This document shows, piece by piece, positions 21,959-32,502 of a stretch of DNA of 64,000 nt. Origin of the DNA: Microbacterium sp. Leaf288 (GTDB lineage Bacteria; Actinomycetota; Actinomycetes; Actinomycetales; Microbacteriaceae); NCBI RefSeq assembly GCF_001422925.1, contig NZ_LMNI01000012.1, positions 310,345 through 374,344 on the forward strand. The letters run 5' to 3'. Every line of letters begins with the position of its first letter. The first letter of the stretch is position 1. A program made the position numbers and the translations under genes. A model generated the notes under the pieces. It had not been told where the DNA came from and did not search any database. It saw only the letters and a list, made by a program, of their open reading frames with translations.

Positions 21959-23310
21959 CCGACTCGCCGCATGCCGCAGCGCCCGGGTGGCTGGGCACAC
22001 TGCTGGCCTCGGCATCCTTCGCCCGCGCGTTCACTCTCGTCGTCTTCGCCACCGTCTTCTCGGCGTACGCGATCGAGCGGATCGCGGGCCGCGTCACCTA
22101 CGTCACCATCGTCACCGGGCTCTGCGTCTTCGGTCTCGCCGTGATGATCTCGCGCCGCCGCGAGCTCTCGCTGCTGAGGCTCGTGCCGACGACGGTCCTG
22201 ATGTTCATCGCCTGGGCCTTCGCCAGCATCTTCTGGTCGAGCGATGCCACCACCTCGTTCTGGAACTGGGTGTCGATGGCAGCACTCGCGTTCCTCGCGG
22301 TCGTCATCGGCCACGTCCGTGACACGCTGCAGACGGTGCGCGCTCTCGGCGATGTGCTGCGCGTGCTCCTCGGCGTCTCGCTCGCGCTCGAGGTGCTCTC
22401 GGGCATCCTGCTCGACGTGCCGTTCACGTTCCTCGGCATCCAGGGCAAGATCGCCGAGCTCGGACCGGTGCAGGGCATCTTCGGCACACGCAACCTGCTC
22501 GGCTTCGTCGCCGTGATGGCGCTCATCACCTTCCTCATCGAGTACCGCACGCAGTCGGTGCGCCCCGGCGTCTCGGTGGCGTCGGTGGTGCTGGCGGGGG
22601 GCCTCGCGGCTCTGAGCGACTCCCCCACTGTCGTCGTGCTCGCCCTGGGCGTCGGACTCGCCGTCGGCGCCCTCGCCCTCGTGCGCCACACCCGCCCCGA
22701 GCGCCGCGCCGGCCTGCAGCTCGCTCTCGGCGCCCTTGTCGTGGTCGGAGTGGTCGTGGGCTACACGGCACGGCACCAGATCATCGCGCTGCTCGGCGCC
22801 GGCACCGACTTCTCGATGCGCGTCGAGCTGTGGAACTTCATGGTCGACATCCTCCGCCAGAAGCCCGTGCAGGGCTTCGGCTGGTTCGGCGCCTGGGACC
22901 GGGGCGAGTACCCCTTCAACGCCATCAACTTCTGGTTGAACAAGGACCACGCCACCGGATTGAACGCGTACTTCGATGTCGCGCTGCAGCTCGGCTGGGT
23001 CGGGTTGGTGCTGTTCCTCGCGCTCGGGGCGCTGGCGCTCGGGCGGTCGTGGCTGGTCGCCGGCGAGCGGCGGTCGGTCGTCTACGCGTGGACGCCGTTG
23101 ATGCTCGTGGCGCTCCTCGTGGACTCGATGTTCGAGAGCTTCACGCTCACAGGGCTCGGGTGGCTCATGCTCGTCCTGTGCGCGGTGCGCGCGGGCCAGT
23201 CGCGTTCGTGGCGCGAGACGCTGGACCGCGGGACGGATGCTGGGGATGGGGGTTCTGCGGAGGGGTCAGGGCTGCCGCACGCCCAGGGAGAGCAAGGGAC
23301 AGCAGGGTAG
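21955..23310 (+). CDS. O-antigen ligase/polymerase-like membrane protein (second of two)
   Basis: The protein has 451 residues and is distantly related to its upstream neighbour. About 11 helices and the polymerase-type loop are present: MRVELWNFMVDILRQKPVQG, FGWFGAWDRG and then ATGLNAYFDVALQLGWVG, where Asn takes the place of the usual His-Asn pair. The GTG start overlaps the previous stop. Two such genes in tandem suggest two polymers, or a polymerase and a ligase. Which is which cannot be read from sequence. Confidence 0.83.
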   Translation: MTDSPHAAAPGWLGTLLASASFARAFTLVVFATVFSAYAIERIAGRVTYVTIVTGLCVFGLAVMISRRRELSLLRLVPTTVLMFIAWAFASIFWSSDATTSFWNWVSMAALAFLAVVIGHVRDTLQTVRALGDVLRVLLGVSLALEVLSGILLDVPFTFLGIQGKIAELGPVQGIFGTRNLLGFVAVMALITFLIEYRTQSVRPGVSVASVVLAGGLAALSDSPTVVVLALGVGLAVGALALVRHTRPERRAGLQLALGALVVVGVVVGYTARHQIIALLGAGTDFSMRVELWNFMVDILRQKPVQGFGWFGAWDRGEYPFNAINFWLNKDHATGLNAYFDVALQLGWVGLVLFLALGALALGRSWLVAGERRSVVYAWTPLMLVALLVDSMFESFTLTGLGWLMLVLCAVRAGQSRSWRETLDRGTDAGDGGSAEGSGLPHAQGEQGTAG

Positions 23311-23367
23311 GCTTCTCTCCGGCCCGACGTCTCGGCGCCCCGCCAACCTTCTCCGGAGATCATCCCC

Positions 23368-25281
23368 GTGACCCACGTCCTTCAGAACGCCGTCTTCCCC
23401 CTGGATCGCGACCCTGATCTGCTTCCGCTCTATGTCGACCCGGAGACCTGGTCGGTAATCGACGAGGAGCCCGTGCGCGTCTCGAGCAGGGCTCAGCTGG
23501 GCAACATCCTCTCCCGCAGCACTGCGCGGATCGTCGCTGGTCGACGCGTCTCGTTCGGCACCTACTTCAATGCCTTTCCGGCTTCGTACTGGCAGCACTG
23601 GACGTCGGTGCGCAACGTCACGCTCACCGTGCGCACGACCGGTCCTGCCACCGTACTGGTGTACCGGTCGAACGGTTCGGGCGTGCGTCAGCGAATCGAG
23701 ACGCGCGAGGTCGACGGCGCCTCGGAATCGACGTTCGACCTCGTGCTGGACCAGTACAGCGACGGCGGCTTCATCTGGTTCGACATCGTCGCCGACGAGA
23801 AGAATGTGATCTTCGAGGGCGCGGAGTGGACCACCGAGCAGGAGCCGGTCCGCGAGGGCAAGGCGTCCATCGGCATCACGACGTTCAACAAGCCCGACTA
23901 CTGCATCTGGACGCTGCAGAACCTCGCGGACTCTCCTGAGGTGCTCGATGTCGTCGACCGCATCTTCCTTATCGATCAGGGCGATCGCCGTGTCGACGGA
24001 CAGCCGGAGTACTCCGACGTCGCGGAGCGCCTCGGGGATACTCTGCAGGTCATCACGCAGCCGAACCTCGGCGGATCCGGGGGGTTCGCCCGGGCCATGT
24101 CCGAGACGCTCGCGCGCCCTGAGAGCGACTTCGTCCAGCTCCTGGACGACGATGTACGCATCGAGCCCGAGTCGATCCGGCGCTCGGTCGTGTTCGGCCG
24201 CTACGCCAGCGTTCCGACCATCGTCGGTGCGCACATGTTCGACCTCCTCGACCGCCCGAAGCTCCACGCATGGGCAGAGGTCGTGGACGATGTGCCGTTC
24301 ATGTGGCGGGCGCTCTATCAGGAGAAGCTGCCGCACGACTTCAGCGTCGCGAATCTTCGGCAGACCCCGATGCTCCACCAGCGCCTGGACGCCGACTACA
24401 ACGGGTGGTGGATGTGCCTCATCCCCGTCTCGATCATCCGCGAGATCGGTCTGCCGCTCCCCGCGTTCATCAAGTGGGATGACGCAGAGTTCTGCCTCCG
24501 TGCCCGCTCGGCGGGCTATCCCACCGTGTCGATGCCCGGCGTCGCCCTGTGGCACGTGTCATGGGTCGGCAAGGACGATTCGATCGACTGGCAGGCGTAC
24601 TTCCACGCGCGAAATCGCATCGTCGCGGGGCTTCTTCACTCAGACGTGCCGGGCGGCGGGACGCTCATCCGCCACAGCCGCCGCGTCGACTTGAAGCACC
24701 TCATGATGATGCAGTACTACCCAGTGGCGCTGCGGCACCAGGCGCTGCGAGACGTTCTCTCGGGCCCAGAGCACATGCGGGGCAACCTGGCGACCGCGAT
24801 GCCCCGCGCGCGGGCGACGGCTAAGGACTTCCCCGAGACGGTCGTACACCGCGACAGTGGCGTGCCGATGCGATCCCGGCGCGGACGAATCGTGTTCAGG
24901 ACCGCGCGGCGCAACGAGTTCGACAGTCCCACCGGGCTCCGGCTGCGGCTCTTCACTGCCACGACGCTCTTCTCTCATTGGTTCCACAAACCGAAGCCCG
25001 AGAACCTGCGTCAGCCGGAAGTGGAGTTCGGCAAGGGTGACGCGCACTGGTGGCGCCTTCCTATCTATGACAGCGCCCTGGTGAACTCCGCGGACGGATC
25101 CGGCAAGAACGTCTACACGCGCGACCGCCGCCGATTCCGGTCGATGCTCCTCGACAGTATTCGCCTCCACCGTCGACTGCAGCGCGACTGGCCGAGTCTG
25201 GCGGCACGCTACCGGTCGGCCGGCGACGAACTGACTTCCGAAGCAGCTTGGCGGTCGACTTTCGAGGCGGGTACCCGATGA
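23368..25281 (+). CDS. glfT2: Galactofuranosyltransferase GlfT2-like
   Basis: The protein has 637 residues, the same length as mycobacterial GlfT2 (Rv3808c). The N-terminal 160 residues form a beta-sandwich domain. The GT-A domain follows with ASIGITTFNKPDYC, PNLGGSGGFARAM and the metal site LLDDDVRIEPES (D260-D262). KWDDAEFCLRARSAGYP and HVSWVGKDDSIDWQ carry the catalytic acid and the metal-binding His. C-terminal helices end the chain. The reaction is stepwise transfer of galactofuranose from UDP-Galf to a growing galactan. The glf gene that makes UDP-Galf lies 2.6 kb away. Confidence 0.9.
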   Translation: MTHVLQNAVFPLDRDPDLLPLYVDPETWSVIDEEPVRVSSRAQLGNILSRSTARIVAGRRVSFGTYFNAFPASYWQHWTSVRNVTLTVRTTGPATVLVYRSNGSGVRQRIETREVDGASESTFDLVLDQYSDGGFIWFDIVADEKNVIFEGAEWTTEQEPVREGKASIGITTFNKPDYCIWTLQNLADSPEVLDVVDRIFLIDQGDRRVDGQPEYSDVAERLGDTLQVITQPNLGGSGGFARAMSETLARPESDFVQLLDDDVRIEPESIRRSVVFGRYASVPTIVGAHMFDLLDRPKLHAWAEVVDDVPFMWRALYQEKLPHDFSVANLRQTPMLHQRLDADYNGWWMCLIPVSIIREIGLPLPAFIKWDDAEFCLRARSAGYPTVSMPGVALWHVSWVGKDDSIDWQAYFHARNRIVAGLLHSDVPGGGTLIRHSRRVDLKHLMMMQYYPVALRHQALRDVLSGPEHMRGNLATAMPRARATAKDFPETVVHRDSGVPMRSRRGRIVFRTARRNEFDSPTGLRLRLFTATTLFSHWFHKPKPENLRQPEVEFGKGDAHWWRLPIYDSALVNSADGSGKNVYTRDRRRFRSMLLDSIRLHRRLQRDWPSLAARYRSAGDELTSEAAWRSTFEAGTR

Positions 25282-26261
25282 GCAACGACGCTCGCACGTT
25301 CGACCCGTCGACGGCGACCATCGCCGTCGTGACCTTCAACCGGTCTGGCCTCCTGTCGCGTCTCCTGACGAGCATGACGACGATGGACCCGAAGCCCGGT
25401 CACATCGTGATCATCGACAACGCCTCGACCGACGACACGACCGACGTCGTCGAGTCGTTCCGCGAAAGCCTCGAACCTTCGAGCCTCGTCTATCGCCGAC
25501 TCGACACCAACACCGGCGGCTCTGGAGGCTTCAGCGAGGGCATGCGCGTCGCCTACGAGCTGGGCTCCGAGTGGATCTGGCTCATGGACGACGACGTCGA
25601 GGTCCTCCCCGACGGGCTGGCCAAGATGGGCAAGTGGGCGCCCCGCTTCAAGAGCATCCAGGGCCGCCGCTACGACTACGACGGCAGCGCGTTCTACTGG
25701 CAGTACCGTGTCGCAGAGCCCCTCGGCATCCCGATCCCCTTCGCTCCTGCCGAGTTCGACGAGTCTGGTTACAAGCCCATGAACTCCGGATGCTTCGAGG
25801 GAATGTTCATCCACCGCGACATCGTGCAACAGATCGGCCTGCCCGACCCGCGGTTCTTCATCTACTGGGACGACCAGATGTACGGCTGGCTGGCGTCTCG
25901 CAAGACCCAGTCGGTCATCGTCGACGAGTTCGTGCTGCGCCGCACGCGCGAGATCAAGCAATGGGACATGGGCATCCGCCACATGAACGCCTCAAGCAAC
26001 GCGTACCGGTACTACATCATGCGCAACCGCGCGTACATCAAGAAGTACTACCGCTCACTCGACGTCTACAACCCGATTCTGTTCGGTCTCGGGACCAGCC
26101 TGACGTTCGGCAAGGAGCTCATCCGCCTGGTGTTCGTCGAGCGCACGTTCCGCGGCACGTCGAACCTGTTCCGCGGTCTTCGCGACGGACGCAAGATCGC
26201 GAAGGATGCCTCGTGGCAGCCGATGCCGCCGCTTGAGGCCGCCACGACTACCGGTCGTTGA
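25278..26261 (+). CDS. glfT1: GT2 transferase, GlfT1-like galactofuranosyltransferase
   Basis: This 327-residue GT-A fold protein has TIAVVTFNRSGLL at the start, IDNASTDDT, NTGGSGGFSEGM, metal motif LMDDDVEVLPDG and PRFFIYWDDQMYGWLAS as the acceptor-side motif. It is close in size and motif order to GlfT1 (Rv3782), which adds the first Galf residues before GlfT2 extends the chain. In mycobacteria glfT1 lies between the two ABC exporter genes rfbE and rfbD. Here the exporter follows convergently. ATGA overlap couples it to glfT2. The exact acceptor is unknown. Confidence 0.8.
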   Translation: MSNDARTFDPSTATIAVVTFNRSGLLSRLLTSMTTMDPKPGHIVIIDNASTDDTTDVVESFRESLEPSSLVYRRLDTNTGGSGGFSEGMRVAYELGSEWIWLMDDDVEVLPDGLAKMGKWAPRFKSIQGRRYDYDGSAFYWQYRVAEPLGIPIPFAPAEFDESGYKPMNSGCFEGMFIHRDIVQQIGLPDPRFFIYWDDQMYGWLASRKTQSVIVDEFVLRRTREIKQWDMGIRHMNASSNAYRYYIMRNRAYIKKYYRSLDVYNPILFGLGTSLTFGKELIRLVFVERTFRGTSNLFRGLRDGRKIAKDASWQPMPPLEAATTTGR

Positions 26262-26289
26262 GCGAGCGAGGAACCAGCGAGACGAAACG
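26256..26289. repeat. Dispersed repeat, copy 2, supplying the glfT1 stop codon
   Basis: CGTTGAGCGAGCGA and GCGAGACGAAACG match the element at 20438 in the same orientation, with 6 extra bases in the middle. The TGA of the glfT1-like gene (26259-26261) is part of the repeat. It fills the gap between two convergent genes and may act as terminator. Confidence 0.7.
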
Positions 26290-26292
26290 CAT

Positions 26293-27042
26293 TCAGACGC
26301 CCGTCGGGTAGTCGGCGTTGTAGCGGTCGAGCACCTCGTTGATCGGCGCGTCCATCGCCAGACGGTGCTTGTCGAGGTAGAGCCCGCGCGTGCAGAAGCG
26401 ACGCAGGTCGCGCTCGCTGTGGGAGACGAAGAAGAGCGTGCGGCCATCGGCGAGGAGCTCGTCGATGCGCTTGTAGCACTTCTCTCGGAAGGCCTTGTCA
26501 CCGACCGCGAGCACCTCGTCGACGAGGAGGATCGGCTCCTCGAGCTGTGACACGACGGCGAACGCCAGGCGCACCTTCATGCCGTTGCTGAGGTGCTTGT
26601 ATGGTGTGTCGACGAAGTCCTCGAGCTCGGCGAAGTCGATGATGCCGTCGAAGCGGCGGGCGACTTCGGCCTTCGACATCCCGTGCAGCCCTGATGTCAG
26701 TCGTACGTTCTCACGGACCGTGAGGTCGCCGACGAAACCGCCGGTGATCTCGATGAGCGGTGCCACACCGCCGTTGACCGAGACAGTGCCCTCGTCCGCG
26801 AGAAGCACACCGGCGACGAGCTTGAGAAGCGTCGACTTGCCCTGGCCGTTGCGGCCGACCACGCCGATCGATTCACCTGGCCTCACGTCGAAGCTGACGT
26901 CGCGGAGAGCCCAGAACTCCCCCGGCTTCGAACGGCGCGTCGAGTCGGAGAAAAGGTCCTTGATGCTCCGCCGCCCCCGCCGGTTGCGGCGGAAGCGCAC
27001 ACCGAGGCCCTGCACCTCGATCGCGAGACCGGATGCCGTCAT
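26293..27042 (-). CDS. ABC transporter ATPase for polysaccharide export
   Basis: The protein has 249 residues and lacks the extra C-terminal sugar-binding domain of long Wzt proteins. Walker A is GVVGRNGQGKST, the signature is KHLSNGMKVRLAF and Walker B is EPILLVDEVLAVGD. It belongs to the Wzt/TagH/RfbE type that exports lipid-linked glycans, like Rv3781 for galactan. The start overlaps the permease stop (TGATG). With glf and the permease it forms a three-gene unit read toward the glfT1 end. Confidence 0.92.
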   Translation of the reverse strand: MTASGLAIEVQGLGVRFRRNRRGRRSIKDLFSDSTRRSKPGEFWALRDVSFDVRPGESIGVVGRNGQGKSTLLKLVAGVLLADEGTVSVNGGVAPLIEITGGFVGDLTVRENVRLTSGLHGMSKAEVARRFDGIIDFAELEDFVDTPYKHLSNGMKVRLAFAVVSQLEEPILLVDEVLAVGDKAFREKCYKRIDELLADGRTLFFVSHSERDLRRFCTRGLYLDKHRLAMDAPINEVLDRYNADYPTGV

Positions 27043-27848
27043 CACAACTCCTTGAGCACGGGGCGTTCGAGCCGCCGGAAGACGAGGACTCCGAGGGCGA
27101 GGAAGAGGAACGACATGACCGCGCCTATGCCGATCACCCACGGATCCCACTCCTCGGCGAAGAATCCGACCCGGTAGAGGGCGAAAATACCCGACAGCGG
27201 ATTGAACGCCGCGAGCGTCTCGAAGGCGCCTGGGAGGTCCTCGACGCCGTAGATCACCGGTGACGCGTAGAACAAGGCGCGCAGGATGAGCTTCGTGGTG
27301 CGCTCGAGGTCCGTCCACATCACGCAGAGCGGAGCGACGAGAAGCCCGAGCCCGACGAGCAGCACGGCCTGCAGGGCGATCGCGACGGGAATCCAGAGCA
27401 GGCCCCAGTTGAGCTGGGCGGGGTGCTCGGAGAACTCGGAGAAGACGACGAAGAGCGCGAGCACCGGCAGCGAGCACAGGAACTCGATGCCTTTGCTGAG
27501 CACGATGCGGTTCACCCAAATGGAGCGCGGGATCGCTGTGGACCTGACGAGGCGCGCGTCCTTGCTGAACGCGCGGGTGAAGTCCGATACCGATGAGTTG
27601 AACCACACCCACGGCAGCAGCGCGGTGATGAGGAAGACGATGTAGGGCTCGTGCCCGACCGTGCGCTGGAACACCTGAGTGAACACGAACCAGTAGATCG
27701 CGCTCATCACGAGCGGATCGAGGATCGACCACAGATACCCGAGGGCGCTGGTGGCGTAGCGCACCTTGAGATCGCGCGCAGACAGCAGCCACAGCGAGTG
27801 GAGGTAGCGCCGGGGCGATCCGGGGGCGCCGACGGCGGCAGTGCTCAC
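27042..27848 (-). CDS. ABC-2 type polysaccharide export permease
   Basis: The protein has 268 residues and six membrane helices of the Wzm/TagG/RfbD type. The amphipathic N-terminal segment LLSARDLKVRYATSALGYLW and the loop around PRSIWVNRIVLSKGIEF are family features. It pairs with the overlapping ATPase gene. The glf gene ends 24 bases upstream. The likely cargo is the galactofuran-containing glycan made by the neighbouring GlfT proteins, inferred from the Rv3781-Rv3783 precedent. Confidence 0.92.
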   Translation of the reverse strand: MSTAAVGAPGSPRRYLHSLWLLSARDLKVRYATSALGYLWSILDPLVMSAIYWFVFTQVFQRTVGHEPYIVFLITALLPWVWFNSSVSDFTRAFSKDARLVRSTAIPRSIWVNRIVLSKGIEFLCSLPVLALFVVFSEFSEHPAQLNWGLLWIPVAIALQAVLLVGLGLLVAPLCVMWTDLERTTKLILRALFYASPVIYGVEDLPGAFETLAAFNPLSGIFALYRVGFFAEEWDPWVIGIGAVMSFLFLALGVLVFRRLERPVLKEL

Positions 27849-27872
27849 GAAAACGAGTCTATGCGGGCGCGG

Positions 27873-29078
<1,206 letters not shown>

Positions 29079-29130
29079 CTATCCGTGACGTGGCGGGCCT
29101 CCGGATCGGGAGGCGCTCAGCCGCCTCGGA

Positions 29131-29136
29131 TACGAT
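29131..29136 (+). promoter_or_regulatory. -10-like box TACGAT before the DUF6541-like gene
   Basis: TACGAT lies 33 bases upstream of the ATG at 29170 in the 160-base gap between divergent glf and the membrane-protein gene. No clear -35 box is visible. Similar TANGAT boxes precede the genes at 35740 and 40601. Confidence 0.45.
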
Positions 29137-29169
29137 GGCTGACTGTTGTCAGAACAGAACGGGGTTTGA

Positions 29170-31095
29170 ATGAGCACGGACTGGGCGATCGCCGTGCCAT
29201 CATTCGTTGTCGCAATCGGGCTGTTCATCGTCCCCGGGCTCGCGGTACGCCTCGCGGGCTGGAGTCCGCAGACGATCGCGCATTATCTCTTCGTGCCCGC
29301 GATCTCGACCGCGATCGTAGCCGTGGCCGCGAATATCGCTCCGCTCCTAGGTCTGCGGTGGTCGCTCATTCCGGTCGCCATCGTCACCGCGGTGGCCGCG
29401 GGCGCGGCCTATGCGCTGCGCCGATGGGTCGGACCAGAAGATGTCCATCGTCCGCATCCGCGCAGGATCGTCGCTCTCGTCGGCGGCCTGGTCCTCGCGG
29501 GGACGGTGATCGTCCTCCAATTGACGTACGTGTTCGTCGGGCCCGACAACATCTCGCAGACCTTCGACAACATCGTCCATCTCAACTCGATCCGGTACGC
29601 GCTGGACGCGGGCAGCGCGGGCGCACTGACAATCGGGGCGACCTCCGACATCGGCTTCTACCCGAACGCGTGGCACAGTTTCGTGACCCTCGCCGCCGAA
29701 CTCACCGGGGCAACCGTACCCGTCGCTGTCAACTCGACGAACATAGCGATCGGCGCCTTCGTCTGGCCCGCTTCCGCGATGGCGCTCGCCGCCGTCCTGT
29801 TCCGTGAGCGCGCCGCGGCGCTCGCGGCATCGGCTGCACTGTCGACCGGCTTCGGAGCGTTCCCGATCCTGCTCTTCTTCTTCGGGGTGCTCTATCCCAA
29901 CACGATGGGGTACGCCAACCTGAGCGCAGGCATCGCCGCTGTTCTCCTCCTTCTGCGCGCGCGCACCGCTGCGACGCGCACTCGGCAAGCAGTCCTCCTG
30001 CTGGTCGTGTGCGGTGCGGTCGGCCTGGGCCACCCAAATGCCTTCCTCGCCCTGTTCGCCTTCGGCACCGCCGTCGCGCTCTACATCCTCCTCTGCACGG
30101 CCGTTCGCGAGCACGCGCTGCGAATGTGGATCGTGAACGGAGCAATCGCGCTCGGAATCATTGCCGTCGGAATCGCGTTGTGGACGTTCTCGCGGACCGG
30201 TTGGGACATGTCCAGGTGGGGACCGTGGCAGAGCACCGCCCAGGCGTTCGGCGAGGCGGTGCTCGCCTCGCCTCGTGGCTACCCCATCACGATCGCCGTC
30301 TCGGTTCTGCTGCTCCTCGGCCTCGGGGTTCTCATCCGGCGGCCGCGGCATCTGGTCGTCGGCATCCCGTTCGCGGTGGCGGCGCTCCTGTTCGTCCTGG
30401 CTTCCGGTGTCGGCTCGGGCAACTTCGTTCGCGAGATGCTCACGAACCCCTGGTACAACGACTCGTTCCGGCTGGCGGCTCTCCTGCCGACGGCGGCCAT
30501 TCCGGTCGCTACGTTCGGCGCAGTGGCTCTGGTCGATGGGGTGCGAAGCCTCCTGCACCGATGGTCGGCGCCGAAGCTGGTCGCCGGCATCATCGCGGTC
30601 GTCGCCGCAGTCGCTCTCTTCGCGGTCGGCGCCGGACCCAACGTGACCCGCACCGCTCAGGACGCGCGGGCGGCATACACCCTCGATGCCTCGTCCGCGC
30701 TGCTCACCAGCGATGAGATGCAGCTGCTCAGTCGCCTCGCCGCGAACACTCCGGCCGACGCCTTGATCCTGGGCAATCCCTGGACCGGTACTTCGCTGGC
30801 CTACGCCCTCACCGGGCGCCATGTGCTGGAGCGGCACATCTTCGGCACGCGTGACGACGACGAGGCGTTCGTCGACGAGCACCTCGCCGACATCGCCGAA
30901 GATCCACGTGTGTGCGAGGCGATCGACCGGCTCGGAGTCGACTACGTGCTCGACTTCGGCAGCCAGAACGTCTTCAACAACCCCGACTCCGGTACCGACC
31001 GGGCCGGGCTCAACGACCTGGTCGCCTCAGAATTCCTCGTGCTCGTGGACTCCGAAGGCCCCGCAGCGCGCCTGTACCGCATCGAAGGATGCTGA
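29170..31095 (+). CDS. Large polytopic membrane protein, DUF6541-like
   Basis: The protein has 641 residues. About 13 hydrophobic segments fill the first 500. The outer loop QTFDNIVHLNSIRYALDAG, with an acid and a histidine after the third helix, recalls GT-C type glycosyltransferases. The last 130 residues are soluble and probably face outside. DUF6541 proteins occur in actinobacterial glycan clusters, but no enzyme activity is established. The last base of its stop (TGATG) is shared with a possible early start of the next gene. Confidence 0.75.
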   Translation: MSTDWAIAVPSFVVAIGLFIVPGLAVRLAGWSPQTIAHYLFVPAISTAIVAVAANIAPLLGLRWSLIPVAIVTAVAAGAAYALRRWVGPEDVHRPHPRRIVALVGGLVLAGTVIVLQLTYVFVGPDNISQTFDNIVHLNSIRYALDAGSAGALTIGATSDIGFYPNAWHSFVTLAAELTGATVPVAVNSTNIAIGAFVWPASAMALAAVLFRERAAALAASAALSTGFGAFPILLFFFGVLYPNTMGYANLSAGIAAVLLLLRARTAATRTRQAVLLLVVCGAVGLGHPNAFLALFAFGTAVALYILLCTAVREHALRMWIVNGAIALGIIAVGIALWTFSRTGWDMSRWGPWQSTAQAFGEAVLASPRGYPITIAVSVLLLLGLGVLIRRPRHLVVGIPFAVAALLFVLASGVGSGNFVREMLTNPWYNDSFRLAALLPTAAIPVATFGAVALVDGVRSLLHRWSAPKLVAGIIAVVAAVALFAVGAGPNVTRTAQDARAAYTLDASSALLTSDEMQLLSRLAANTPADALILGNPWTGTSLAYALTGRHVLERHIFGTRDDDEAFVDEHLADIAEDPRVCEAIDRLGVDYVLDFGSQNVFNNPDSGTDRAGLNDLVASEFLVLVDSEGPAARLYRIEGC

Positions 31096-31121
31096 TGGCA
31101 GCAGAATCACCGAGGAGACCC

Positions 31122-32432
31122 ATGCGCCTGTCAGTCATCGGCTGCGGATACCTCGGCGCCGTGCACGCGGCGGCGATGGCATCGATCGGGCATGATGTGG
31201 TCGGCATCGATGTCGACGAGCGTAAGATCGCTTCGCTGTCGGAGGGACGGGCGCCCTTTTTCGAGCCAGGGCTCCAGGACATCCTGACAGCCGGGCTCGC
31301 AAGCGGAAGACTGCGGTTCACCACCGACATCGGCGCGGCTGCCGGGTCGTCGGTGCACTTCATCGGCGTCGGGACCCCCCAGCAGCAGGGCGCCTACGCC
31401 GCGGATCTCGGATTCGTCAACGCCGCGATCGAGGCGCTGGTGCCTCACCTGCGGCCGGGCGATATCGTCGCGGGCAAGTCCACGGTTCCCGTCGGCACGG
31501 CCGAGAGCCTCGCGCCGCAGGTTGCGTCCTCAGGGGCCACGCTGGTCTGGAACCCGGAGTTCCTGCGCGAAGGCTGGGCGGTGCAGGACACGATCGACCC
31601 TGACCGACTGGTGGCTGGCGTGCCCGGGGGCCCCGAGGGCGAACGCGCCGCCCAGATTCTCCGAGCGGTGTATCACCCGTCAATCGACAAGGGCACTCCC
31701 TTCATCGTCACCGACTACGCCACCGCAGAACTGGTGAAAGTCTCGGCCAACGCATTCCTGGCCACCAAGATCTCGTTCATCAATGCAATGGCGGAGATCG
31801 CGGAGGCCACGGGTGCGGACGTCACCCAGCTCGCCGACGCGATCGGCCATGACGCCCGCATCGGACGCCGCTTCCTCGGTGCCGGGATCGGATTCGGTGG
31901 CGGGTGCCTGCCGAAGGACATCCGTGCCTTCTCCGCTCGCGCCGAAGAGCTGGGCAAGGGCGAGTCCGTCGCGTTTCTCCGCGAAGTCGACGCCATCAAT
32001 CTTCGCCGGCGCGAGCGCGCTGTCGAGTTGGTAACCAATGCGCTCGGAGGATCAGCCGTTGGAAAGAAGGTCGCCGTGCTCGGCGCGGCGTTCAAGCCTC
32101 ACAGCGACGATATCCGCGACTCTCCCGCGCTGGATGTGGCAGTGCGACTGAAGGGACTCGGCGCCGACGTTGTGGTCACCGATCCCGCAGCGATCGACAA
32201 CGCCAGGAGGGCGCACCCGCAGCTGTCGTATACGCGGGATCTGGACTCCGCCCTGACGGCCGCCCACGCGGTGATCGTGGTGACCGAGTGGGATGAGTAT
32301 CGGCGCGCGCTCGATCCCGAGCGTGCTGGACTGCTGGTGGACAGCACCGTGGTCATAGACGGCCGCAACTGCTTGGACGCAGCAGCGTGGCGCGCGGCCG
32401 GCTGGACCTACTACGGCATGGGGCGTCCGTAG
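31122..32432 (+). CDS. ugd: UDP-glucose 6-dehydrogenase
   Basis: This 436-residue NAD enzyme oxidises UDP-glucose to UDP-glucuronate. The NAD motif is SVIGCGYLGAVHAA. Catalytic C262 lies in GFGGGCLPKDIRAF. Substrate contacts are in NPEFLREGWAVQD, and KVSANAFLATKISFINAMA is present. I chose the ATG at 31122, which has GAGGAG 5 bases upstream and begins the conserved sheet. An in-frame ATG at 31095 overlapping the previous stop would add nine residues. The convergent next gene uses its product. Confidence 0.95.
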   Translation: MRLSVIGCGYLGAVHAAAMASIGHDVVGIDVDERKIASLSEGRAPFFEPGLQDILTAGLASGRLRFTTDIGAAAGSSVHFIGVGTPQQQGAYAADLGFVNAAIEALVPHLRPGDIVAGKSTVPVGTAESLAPQVASSGATLVWNPEFLREGWAVQDTIDPDRLVAGVPGGPEGERAAQILRAVYHPSIDKGTPFIVTDYATAELVKVSANAFLATKISFINAMAEIAEATGADVTQLADAIGHDARIGRRFLGAGIGFGGGCLPKDIRAFSARAEELGKGESVAFLREVDAINLRRRERAVELVTNALGGSAVGKKVAVLGAAFKPHSDDIRDSPALDVAVRLKGLGADVVVTDPAAIDNARRAHPQLSYTRDLDSALTAAHAVIVVTEWDEYRRALDPERAGLLVDSTVVIDGRNCLDAAAWRAAGWTYYGMGRP

Positions 32433-32468
32433 AACCTGGGATTCTGTGGCGCGGTTCAGCGCCGGACA

Positions 32469-32500
32469 GAACCGGGGCGGGCGTCGACCCGCCCCGGTTC
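32469..32500. terminator. Bidirectional terminator between ugd and the decarboxylase gene
   Basis: A perfect 13-bp stem, GAACCGGGGCGGG (32469-32481) and CCCGCCCCGGTTC (32488-32500), with a 6-base loop lies between convergent genes and is followed by ATTCAT. Confidence 0.9.
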
Positions 32501-32502
32501 AT

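Noticed and set aside
31095..31121. Earlier ATG for ugd overlapping the previous stop
   Set aside because: The ATG at 31122 has a proper GAGGAG site and begins the conserved NAD-binding strand. The earlier start remains possible.
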